Source: CAZJNX01 sp964547415
GTDB taxonomy: Bacteria; Pseudomonadota; Alphaproteobacteria; Rhizobiales; Amorphaceae
DNA: 14,382 bases
Direction: 5' to 3'
NCBI GenBank assembly: GCA_964547415.1
Contig: CAZJNX010000123.1
Location: 1-14,382, forward strand
Translations under genes and position numbers: made by a program
The notes under the pieces: model-generated
Told to the model about the DNA's origin: nothing
The model's input: the letters and a program-made list of their open reading frames with translations, nothing else
Database searches by the model: none
Shown: piece after piece, positions 7,435 through 14,382 of the stretch
Layout: each line of letters starts with the position of its first letter
Position numbering within the stretch: the stretch's first letter is position 1

Positions 7435-8369
7435 GCCTCCCTTCCCTCGGCCGGCTGGAGGACCGTCCCTTGCGCGAGGCGTGGCCGGACGAAGCCGGCA
7501 TCTTCACCCCGTGGCTCGCCGAGAACCTCGACGCGCTCGGGGACGCCATCGGCCTGTCGCTCGCCTTCGAGGACCGGGAGGTGCAGGTCGAGGAGTTCTT
7601 CGCCGACATCATCGCCCGCAGCGACGACGATACGCGCGTCCTGATCGAGAACCAGCTCGAGAAAGCCGACCACCGGCATCTCGGCCAGATCCTCACCTAC
7701 ATGGCCGGTCTCGAGGTGCGCACTGTCGTCTGGGTTGCCGCAGACTTTCGATCGGCGCACCTGTCGGCCATCAAGTGGCTCAACGAGCACACGGCCGACG
7801 GCTTTTCGTTCTTCGCGGTCCGCGTCCGGGCCGTCAGGATCGACGAGAGTCGCATCGCGCCGGTCTTCGACGTCCTTGAAAAGCCGAACACGTTCGAGCG
7901 TCGCCTCAGGACCGCCGCCAGCCGTTCGGTCGCCGAGGGCACCCTCGCCGCCTTCCGCCGCGATTTCTGGCAGGCCTACCTGGAGAGGTACCCGCAAGAC
8001 CGCAACCTCGCCTTCGGCACCTACGCCCCCGGGGAGAGCTACGCGATTCCGTTCGTGTGGATCGCGGTCGATGCGGCCCTCAACGTCTCGATCTTTCTTG
8101 CGCAGGACTCCGTTGGCATCTTCGTGCGTGGCCCCCGGCGCGGCGGTCCCGAAGAGGTCGCCGAGCGCCTCGCACCGCTGGCCGACACCCTCGCGGCGGA
8201 CCTCGGCGCGCCCTTCGGCCCGAGCGCCCTCGGCCATTTCCTCGTCCGGCAGCACAAGACCGACATGAAGGATCGCAACAACTGGCCGGCTGCGATCGAC
8301 TGGCTGCACGAGCGGGCGCACACGTACTTGCGGATCCTGAGGGACCGGCTCGAGGAGGCCGGCCGATGA
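7431..8369 (+). CDS. DUF4268-family PD-(D/E)XK-like nuclease, 312 residues
   Basis: The N-terminal half matches the widespread DUF4268 family, whose N-terminal domain resembles restriction-endonuclease folds. GRLEDRPLREAW and FTPWLAENLDALGDAIGL (7-42) lead to FFADIIARSDDDTRVLIENQ with the acidic residues D59, E73 and Q75 of a D...ExQ-type active site. HRHLGQILTYMAGLEVRTVV and FRSAHLSAIKWLNEHT (about 81-121) follow. The C-terminal half (about 165-312) is the DUF4268 portion. The alignment supports the 7431 start despite the lack of a local ribosome binding site; the leader ORF explains translation. Such proteins are often found in defence islands, but the substrate is unknown. Its stop overlaps the ATG of the 43-residue ORF, and the Druantia-like pair follows on the same strand, so it may be an accessory of that system. 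Confidence 0.75.
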   Translation: MSLPSLGRLEDRPLREAWPDEAGIFTPWLAENLDALGDAIGLSLAFEDREVQVEEFFADIIARSDDDTRVLIENQLEKADHRHLGQILTYMAGLEVRTVVWVAADFRSAHLSAIKWLNEHTADGFSFFAVRVRAVRIDESRIAPVFDVLEKPNTFERRLRTAASRSVAEGTLAAFRRDFWQAYLERYPQDRNLAFGTYAPGESYAIPFVWIAVDAALNVSIFLAQDSVGIFVRGPRRGGPEEVAERLAPLADTLAADLGAPFGPSALGHFLVRQHKTDMKDRNNWPAAIDWLHERAHTYLRILRDRLEEAGR

Positions 8370-8497
8370 GCGGCCACCACAGCGGACCAACAGCCCCGAA
8401 GATGACAACGCCGCTCGCGCCGGGCATCCGGGCGCTCACCGGTCCGATTGCGGCACAATACGTGAGCGCGCGCAATCGATGTCGACAGCGTCACTGA
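8366..8497 (+). CDS. Small ORF, 43 residues, coupled to the nuclease gene
   Basis: ATG 8366 overlaps the TGA of the upstream nuclease gene (ATGA). GAGGAGG (8352-8358) lies seven bases upstream, the best-placed ribosome binding site in the right half of the window. The product runs from MSGHHSGPTAPK to VSARNRCRQRH. It is basic at the C-terminus, contains no recognised domain, and lacks a signal peptide. It could be a true small protein of the operon or the surviving start of a longer, deleted gene. The GAGGAGG also encodes the end of the nuclease, so chance cannot be excluded. Confidence 0.35.
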   Translation: MSGHHSGPTAPKMTTPLAPGIRALTGPIAAQYVSARNRCRQRH

Positions 8498-8523
8498 AAC
8501 GAGCGGAGAGCCGCAGAGACTGT

Positions 8524-8562
8524 AAATCCTCCTGATGGATTTCAACCTGATTCGACCCTGAT
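8524..8562 (+). promoter_or_regulatory. Putative operator: inverted repeat and three CCTGAT copies before druH-like gene
   Basis: The 90 bases before the druH-like gene are AT-richer than the flanks. They hold a perfect 6-bp inverted repeat AAATCC/GGATTT (8524-8529 and 8537-8542, 7-base centre). They also hold three direct copies of CCTGAT at 8531-8536, 8546-8551 and 8557-8562. The first copy lies mostly inside the inverted-repeat centre. No convincing -35/-10 pair is visible. A regulator-binding site is plausible but unproven. Confidence 0.35.
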
Positions 8563-8587
8563 CTTTTCCGCGTAGGAGCGAGGAGCC

Positions 8588-11500
8588 ATGAACCACGCCG
8601 TTCGAGGGCGACCGATGGACCTCGCAAGCCGACTGGTGCAGGAGGCAGGCTTGGAGCGGCCGGACGGGCGCCCGCTTCACGCCTACGCATGCTCTCAGAC
8701 GCGGCGGGCGGAGTTGCAGAGGGCACTGCGCACGAGGCTGGAGGTCGCGCCGGAGCAAGAGCGGACCGCCGCCCAGTTCGTCCTGTGGGCAGCCGAGCAC
8801 ATTCACGCCGACTTCTTGGGTGGCCAGCTCACCTGGGCGTTCGTGTGCGAGCCCGTGAAGCTCGCGGAAGACCTCGGCCTTCTGCATGCGCTGGTCGAAC
8901 GGGGCCTCGCCTGGTGGGGGCGGCGTGTGCGACTGGCCGAGGGTGGCCATCGCCTGTTCCTCTATTCCCTCATGGTCGAGGGCGGCATGCCCGACGCGCT
9001 GCTCGCCCGGGACGGCGGCATCTACCGCAGCGCCACGCTCGCCACGCTCGCCGCCATCGAAGCGGAAGGGGCCCACGAGTCGCCCGATCTCGCCGAACGC
9101 CTTGCCGCGGTCCAGGTGGCGCGCCTTCCGCAGACCTTCCGGCACCGCGACACGACCCGGCTGCTGGCGGAACTCGCCGCCTCCCTCGCTCGCCTCCGCG
9201 CCCTCGTGCCGGAGGATTTCGCGGCACAGGCCGCGGAGCGGTGGCTCGACCGAAACGTCGAAGGCTGGCGGAGCGACATGCCGCTGCGCCTTTCGACCGA
9301 AACGCTCGAGACGCTCATCAGGCCGGCGCTCGCTGCGGAACGGGCCGAGCGGCCCCGGCTCGGCATCCCCATCGCCACCCGCGAGCTTCATCGGGGCGAG
9401 GACGGACGATGGCGCTCCTTCGTCCGCGTCGCGGCCAGAGCGCGGATCGCGAGGGCCGAACTGGATGCCGCCGCGTCCGGCCTCAGGCTGCGCCTCTTGC
9501 CCGCCGGCGGCGCCGCCGAGGCACTCGGCGGGCTCATACTCGCCGCGATTCCGGACGAGGTCGGCTGGGACGTGCGCTGCCTGTGCGGCAGCGGGGGAGC
9601 GATCCATCCCCTTCCGCTCGAGGAACCGCTCGCCCTCACCGCGTTCGCCGACGGCCGGACCGTCGGCGAGATCCTGGTCTGTCCACCGCAGCCGAGCCCG
9701 GACGAGGAGCTCGGGCTGTGGAAGGCGGATGGCGAGGACGCCGATGCCGCGCCGGCGATCCTCCGCCCGGTCGGCGGCGGCGAGCCGCGCACGCGCGGGT
9801 CGGCCCTTTGGATCCTCGCGCCGTCCGACGCGGCCCCGCAGGCGGCGGACGGCCTTTCCGTGACCGGTCCGGAGGAGGCGCCGGGCGGGAACCTGTGGCG
9901 CATGTCGGGAAGCGGCGCGGTGCGCCTCGGCGAGGCGACCTGCGAGATCGTGACCGGCGCGGAGGAAGACGCTCCGGCGGCCCGTCTCGTTGCCGTCGGA
10001 CCGACGCTCCCCGGCTGGCGCACCCGGTCGGGACGGGGGCTCGTCCACCTCGGCACACCCACCGTCCACGGCGAAACGGAGGCGCGCGGGCTCGCGCCCC
10101 TTCCGGCGCGGTCCCTGCGCACGACGACCGGCAATCCGGCGCGGCTCGGGGCGATGACGCTGGAGTGGCGCGAGGGCGCCCGGACGCGTGCGCGGCTTCG
10201 CATCGTCCGCCTGCCCGAGGCGACGCGCCTCGTCCTTCGGGAGACGGCAGAGGGCGTAGAGCTCCAGGCCGAGGGACTGGAGGCGAGCGTTCGCGCCACG
10301 CTCGCGGCGGGCGACGCGACGACCCGCGAGACCCTGACCGGGGGGCGAGGGCGCCTCGTCCTTCCCCTCGCAGGGCGGCCGCCGGGCGAAGTCGACCTGC
10401 GCCTTTCCGACGCCGAGACGGGGGCGAGCCTGGAGCTGGTGGCCCCCTGGCCCGCCGCACGGGGAATGCTCCTCGATCCGCAGGGGCGACGTGCCGAGGC
10501 CACCCTGCCGCTCGCGGTGGACGAGCTGCGCGGCTGGCGGGCGATCTTTCCGCCCGGTCGCGGCGGCGACCTGCAGTTCCGCCTCGTGGGTCAGCCGCCC
10601 TTCGGGATCGCGGCGGCCGGCGAGGTCGCCCTGTCTGCCCACCTGCCGCTGGTGCGCGCGATGCTTGCCCAGGATACGCCAGACGCGGAGGTCAGGCTCC
10701 GGGTCATCGTCGACGGACAGGAGGGGCCGGCACTCAGGATCCGCCGATACCGGGACGGGACGCTGCTGACGCCCGAGGGAACCCTGCATCTCGGCCTGCC
10801 GCGGGACATGCCGATCGATCCGGAAAGGGCTCGCGAGGGCGGGCGGGGCGGGCGCATTGTCCTTCACGCGCTCGACCTCGGCGATCCGGACAACGAACGG
10901 CGGATCGAGGCCGAGACGGACGGTCCGGTCGATGTCTCCGATGTCGCCAAGGGCAGCGCCGGTCCCCTCCTCGTCCAGTCCCGGCTCGACGGGGTGCCCC
11001 AGCGCGCGGCCGTCTTCGCGTCGAATGCGTCCGGCCCCCGCACGCGGGAGGAGCGGATCGTTGCGTACGCGGAAGGATGGGAGCGGCTCCTCGAGGAGGG
11101 CGGGCGCCCGGCGTGGGCGGCGGCGTGGAAGCCGATAGCGGCGGCCGCGCGGGGAGGCGACGCGGGCATTCTCGACCAGGTCCAGGCGCTCGTCCGTGTT
11201 CCGGCGGCCGCGGTGCGCCTCGCGCTCGCCTGCCCCAGCGAGGATCTCGCCGACGTCCTGTCGCTCGACCTCGCAGCACCGCTGTTCTGGCCGGTCGTGC
11301 CGCTGGCGGCTGTCCGCCGTGCCGTGGAGACGGAGCATCGCCAGCTCTCGGCGCTCTATGGAAGCGTGATCGAGGACGCGCGGGAAGCGGCGGCGGATGC
11401 CGACGCTGCCCTCGCTCGCCGGATCGTCTCCGTCCTCGCCGTCCGTCCGGAGCTCGCCGGCCACGTCGGCCGCGCCCTCGCCGAGGCCGGGCTGGTGCAT

Positions 11501-11851
11501 CTGTTCCTAGAGGGCCGCCCCGCCGCCGACCTCGCCCGCCACATCGTCGCGGACCCGGCAAGCCGCCTCGTCGAGCTCGCACAGGCGGCGGCGCGCCGCT
11601 TCGTCCGTCTGCCCAGCGGGATGACCGCGATGGAACCGCCGGCGCGGCCCGGCAACCTCGTCTTCCACGAGTCGCTGCAACCCGTCGTCGACGCCCCGCT
11701 CATGGCGGCTGAGATCGCCGTCGGCGCGCGCGTGCCGCCCGACCTCCGGACGATCCTCAGCCTTCTCAAGTTGCGCCTCGTCGATCCCGACTACTTCGAC
11801 AAGGCGATGCCGGCCGCCGTCGAGTTCGCCGCACGGAGATATCTGCCCTGA
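8588..11851 (+). CDS. druH: DruH-like (STY4851/ECs_5259-type) Druantia type III protein
   Basis: This 1,087-residue protein has no recognised catalytic motif. It resembles the large partner protein found next to DruE helicases in type III Druantia, the family I know as STY4851/ECs_5259. The shared traits are the N-terminal DGRPLHAYACSQTRRAELQ, then FVLWAAEHIHADFLGGQLTW, the FLYSLMVEGGMPDALL block, an RLPQTFRHRDTTRLLAELA block, a long beta-rich middle, and a helical C-terminus with WPVVPLAAVRRAVE. Codon use matches the flanks and the frame is intact. TAGGAG (8573-8578) precedes the ATG; an in-frame ATG at 8615 is an alternative start. Its TGA overlaps the ATG of the helicase (TGATG, 11849-11853), so the two products are probably made together and form a complex. 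Family recognition is by eye plus context. Confidence 0.6.
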   Translation: MNHAVRGRPMDLASRLVQEAGLERPDGRPLHAYACSQTRRAELQRALRTRLEVAPEQERTAAQFVLWAAEHIHADFLGGQLTWAFVCEPVKLAEDLGLLHALVERGLAWWGRRVRLAEGGHRLFLYSLMVEGGMPDALLARDGGIYRSATLATLAAIEAEGAHESPDLAERLAAVQVARLPQTFRHRDTTRLLAELAASLARLRALVPEDFAAQAAERWLDRNVEGWRSDMPLRLSTETLETLIRPALAAERAERPRLGIPIATRELHRGEDGRWRSFVRVAARARIARAELDAAASGLRLRLLPAGGAAEALGGLILAAIPDEVGWDVRCLCGSGGAIHPLPLEEPLALTAFADGRTVGEILVCPPQPSPDEELGLWKADGEDADAAPAILRPVGGGEPRTRGSALWILAPSDAAPQAADGLSVTGPEEAPGGNLWRMSGSGAVRLGEATCEIVTGAEEDAPAARLVAVGPTLPGWRTRSGRGLVHLGTPTVHGETEARGLAPLPARSLRTTTGNPARLGAMTLEWREGARTRARLRIVRLPEATRLVLRETAEGVELQAEGLEASVRATLAAGDATTRETLTGGRGRLVLPLAGRPPGEVDLRLSDAETGASLELVAPWPAARGMLLDPQGRRAEATLPLAVDELRGWRAIFPPGRGGDLQFRLVGQPPFGIAAAGEVALSAHLPLVRAMLAQDTPDAEVRLRVIVDGQEGPALRIRRYRDGTLLTPEGTLHLGLPRDMPIDPERAREGGRGGRIVLHALDLGDPDNERRIEAETDGPVDVSDVAKGSAGPLLVQSRLDGVPQRAAVFASNASGPRTREERIVAYAEGWERLLEEGGRPAWAAAWKPIAAAARGGDAGILDQVQALVRVPAAAVRLALACPSEDLADVLSLDLAAPLFWPVVPLAAVRRAVETEHRQLSALYGSVIEDAREAAADADAALARRIVSVLAVRPELAGHVGRALAEAGLVHLFLEGRPAADLARHIVADPASRLVELAQAAARRFVRLPSGMTAMEPPARPGNLVFHESLQPVVDAPLMAAEIAVGARVPPDLRTILSLLKLRLVDPDYFDKAMPAAVEFAARRYLP

Positions 11852-14352
11852 TGTCCGCCCGCCTGTCCGAGACGCTCGACCGCGTCACCGCCCGCTCGGC
11901 CGCAGCCGTCGTGGCGCAGGGCCGCCTGCGTCCCGAGGCGCTGAACCGGGCGCTCCTGCGCCGCCTGTCCGCCGCGCCGGGCGAGGAAGACTCGTTGTTC
12001 GCCGAGCCGGTGCTGGAGGCCCGGCGGGCATGGAAACCGGCGGACCGGACGCTGGGCGAGCTCGCCGGCGACCTCCTGCACCCGGACCTCATCGACGCGC
12101 TCGACGGCGCCGAGGCGGCGCGCATGCCTCGCGACCTCACGCCCTATGCGCACCAGCTCGCCGCCTGGGAGGCCGCCCGCGAGGGAATGTCTTGCCTCGT
12201 CACCTCGGGCACAGGCTCGGGCAAGACCGAATGCTTCATGGTGCCGATGCTCGACGACCTCCTCCGCACGCCGGGCTCCGGCCGGCTCGTCGGCGTGCGG
12301 GCGATCGTGATCTACCCGCTCAACGCCCTCATCGAATCCCAGCGCGAGCGGCTCGCCGCGTGGACGGCGCCCACGAGGAAGCGCCTGCGCTTCGCGCTCT
12401 ACAACGGCCTCACGCCGGAACGGCAGGCGCAGGTCACCCGCAAGCTCGCGCCCGCGGAGCTGGGTGACCGCCGCAGCATCCGGGAAGAGCCGCCGGCGAT
12501 CCTCGTCACCAACGTGACGATGCTCGAGTACCTCCTCCTGAGAGCACAGGACCGGTCCCTCCTCGATGCATCCGAGGGGCTGTTGCGCTGGATCGTGCTC
12601 GACGAGGCGCACGGCTACATCGGCGCCCAGGCGGCGGAGATGGCGCTCCTGTTGCGCCGCGTGCGGGCGGCGTTCGGTGTCGCGCCGGAGGACGTGCGGT
12701 TGATGGCGACCTCGGCCACCATCAGCGAGGGCGAGGGGACGAGGGATCGGCTCGAGGCGTTCGTCGCCGACCTTGCGGGCGTTTCCACGGACCGCGTGCG
12801 CGTGATCGAGGGGGAGCCGCTGTCCCGGCCCTTGCCGCGACCCGGCCACGATCACCCGATCGATCCGGCTTCGCTCGAGGGGCTCGATGAGACGGTCCTG
12901 TGGGAGCGCCTGTCCATCCATCCGCGGATCCAGGCGGCGCGCGCTGCGCTCGAGGGCGGCGGCTGCACGCTGCCGGTCCTCGCGGACATGGTGTCGCCGC
13001 CGGGCGAAGGCGGCGACGACCGGGCGCGCAGGGCGCGTGCCGAGGCGATCCTGGCGGCGGCCGCCCGCGCGCGTGACCCTGGAGACGGTCACCGTCTCCT
13101 CCCCTGGCACGCTCACCTCTTCCACCGCGCGCAGGGCGGCATGTGGGTTTGCGTGGATCCGGCGTGTCCGAAACGCGATCCGGAACTCGTCGAGGCGGGC
13201 GAGGACTGGGGCTTCGGGCAGATCTGGCTGAAGCGACGCGACCATTGCACCTGCGGCGCCCCCACCTTCGAGCTCAAGGCCTGCACCGAGTGCGGCACCG
13301 GGCACCTCGAGGCCGCGATCGCCTACGGCGCGCTCGACCACCTCGAGCCGTGCCGGGAGGACGGCTTCGACGAGTTCGCGGCCGACATCGAACCGGACCC
13401 CGACGACGAGACCGGACCGGTCGCGCGCGGACGGGTTCTCCTGCGCCCCGCCTCCGGTGGCCCGCGTGTGCGCCACCTGTCGGTGGAGGACGGCGCGCTC
13501 TACGGCAACGGTCCGCCCGAGGAGGGCCGGGTGGTCGCGCTCGACGTGATCGAGGAGCCGGCGGAGCGCGGCTGCTGCGCGGGCGCGGCGGACGCCCGGC
13601 TGATGCCCCAGCGCTACGGACCGGCCTTCTTCATGGGCAACGCCGTGCCGCTCATGCTGGAGGGGTTCGCCGCGCCGGCGGGGGAACCGGGGCTTCCGGC
13701 TGCCGGGCGCCGCATGCTCACCTTCTCCGACAGCCGGCAGGGAACCGCGCGTCTCGCCGCCAAGCTGCAGCAGGACGCGGAGCGGAACCTGGTGCGCGCC
13801 TTCCTGTATCATGCGGTGCAGGAGGAGACGGGGCCGGACGCCGAGGAGCGCGCCAAACTTCTGGCCAAGCTAGAGAAACTGCGGCAGATCCCGGATCTCT
13901 TTGCTGATGACATCGCTGCGATCGAGAAGACGCTCGCCGGGGCCGGGGAGGCGGTCCGCTGGGTCGACCTCGTTTCGCGGCTGTCCCGGCACGTCGAACT
14001 GGAAAACTTCGCGGCCGATGTCTGGCGCGGAAGGGGATGGGGCGGCCGCGAAATGGCCGAAAAACCCGAGCTGCTGGCGGAGATGTTCCTTCTTCGCGAG
14101 CTCTTCCGCCGCCCGCGCGTGCAGAACAATGCCGAGACCATGGGGCTCGTCCGCCTGTCATTTCCCGACATGGAAAGGCGAGCGCGAGCGACCGTACCGG
14201 CAGCCGTCAGGGATGCAGGGCTCGACGCCGACACTTGGTGCACCCTGGCGCTAACGGCAGTGGATTTTGGCTTCCGAGACGTGCTGGCGACCGACATCCA
14301 GCCAACATCATTCCTGCGCTGGATCAGTTGTAGAAGTATGGACTTGATCTGA
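11851..14352 (+). pseudogene. druE: DruE-like Druantia helicase, C-terminally truncated
   Basis: This is the N-terminal 833 residues of a large SF2 helicase of the DruE type. Features are TPYAHQLAAWEAAREG (Q-motif-like), Walker A TSGTGSGKTE (about 118-127), NVTMLEYLLLRAQDR, DEAH (251-254), motif III SAT (288-290), and a cysteine cluster C434/C439, C466/C468, C478/C481 likely to bind zinc. MLTFSDSRQGTARLAAKLQQ and FRRPRVQNNAETMGLVRLSF follow. DruE proteins usually run to about 1,800-2,100 residues with a second helicase lobe and a DUF1998 domain, and neither is present. The frame ends at TGA 14350-14352 after SFLRWIS, followed by seven unlike residues. A deletion or insertion at about 14325 best explains this. 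It should not support ATP-driven translocation as it stands. Confidence 0.7.
13081..13099. repeat. 19-nt near-perfect palindrome inside druE-like gene
   Basis: GGAGACGGT (13081-13089) and ACCGTCTCC (13091-13099) are exact reverse complements around a single C. The segment is coding (PGDGHRLLPW region) and precedes the zinc cluster. It may simply reflect codon choice, but nine-base arms are longer than the other palindromes noticed in this window. Confidence 0.4.
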
Positions 14353-14382
14353 CGCTGTCGTTCCGGCGTGGCGGGTGTCCGC
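14326..14382. other. Junction with unrelated sequence at the right edge
   Basis: From about 14326 the sequence stops looking like helicase coding DNA: base composition drops, then the frame closes at 14352. The remaining 30 bases to the edge cannot be assigned to a gene. The most economical reading is the end of an inserted element or a deletion joint just inside the window, but neither an inverted terminal repeat nor a target duplication can be seen from here. Confidence 0.3.

Noticed and set aside
5555..7696. Long minus-strand open frame (713 codons) opposite the secreted protein
   Set aside because: Low-complexity antisense translation; the plus-strand product has a signal peptide and four recognisable domains.
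8039..11500. Very long minus-strand open frame (1,153 codons) opposite the druH-like gene
   Set aside because: It is the antisense shadow of a GC-rich gene: Arg/Gly/Ala/Pro-rich, no domain, no ribosome binding site, and the plus strand carries a recognisable protein.
11791..13812. Minus-strand open frame (673 codons) opposite the helicase
   Set aside because: Shadow of the helicase frame, which has intact Walker A, DEAH and SAT motifs.
1..14382. CRISPR arrays, tRNA or rRNA genes, attachment sites
   Set aside because: No regularly spaced repeats, no cloverleaf-like or rRNA-like sequence, and no integrase or flanking direct repeats were seen.

Overview
The window is a GC-rich (roughly 70% by eye) stretch of accessory bacterial DNA that reads as a defence island, or the wreck of one. 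The codon usage, an IS5-type transposase fragment of a kind common in Hyphomicrobiales, and a secreted ClpP-like/PG-binding/PAN protein of a style typical of alphaproteobacteria suggest an alphaproteobacterium. That placement is an inference of moderate strength; no rRNA, tRNA or housekeeping gene confirms it.

Left part (1-1420): an IS5-family transposase fragment on the minus strand abuts a 68-codon remnant on the plus strand that looks like the C-terminus of a DNA methyltransferase-like protein, possibly DrmMI of DISARM. Next come an 18-nt perfect inverted repeat, an unrecognised 115-residue gene in a visibly lower-GC patch (about 815-1260), and a second C-terminal remnant (1267-1416).

DISARM part (1371-5730): a minus-strand two-gene operon encodes a GIY-YIG nuclease and an unrecognised 135-residue partner, overlapping by ATGA. 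A good sigma-70-like promoter and strong ribosome binding site drive it. It lies divergent to drmA, the DISARM helicase. drmA is recognisable over about 1,030 residues but is broken twice: a one-base frameshift near 3387-3393, and loss of the C-terminus after about base 5591. drmB and drmC do not follow, so the DISARM system looks dead here.

Right part (5864-14352): a secreted 498-residue protein with no obvious defence role is followed by a tightly packed set. This holds a 12-codon leader ORF, a DUF4268-type PD-(D/E)XK-like nuclease, a 43-residue small ORF with a strong ribosome binding site, a gap with three CCTGAT repeats, a large protein resembling DruH, and a DruE-like helicase. The last two overlap by one base (TGATG), the layout of a type III Druantia system. 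The helicase ORF stops at 833 residues, before its C-terminal RecA-like lobe and DUF1998 domain, so Druantia also appears truncated at the right edge.

Overall, remnants of at least two known anti-phage systems are stitched together with smaller nuclease-bearing modules (GIY-YIG plus partner; DUF4268 plus small ORF) that are intact. Those intact modules are the best candidates for something undescribed. All family names come from recognition by eye, with no database search.
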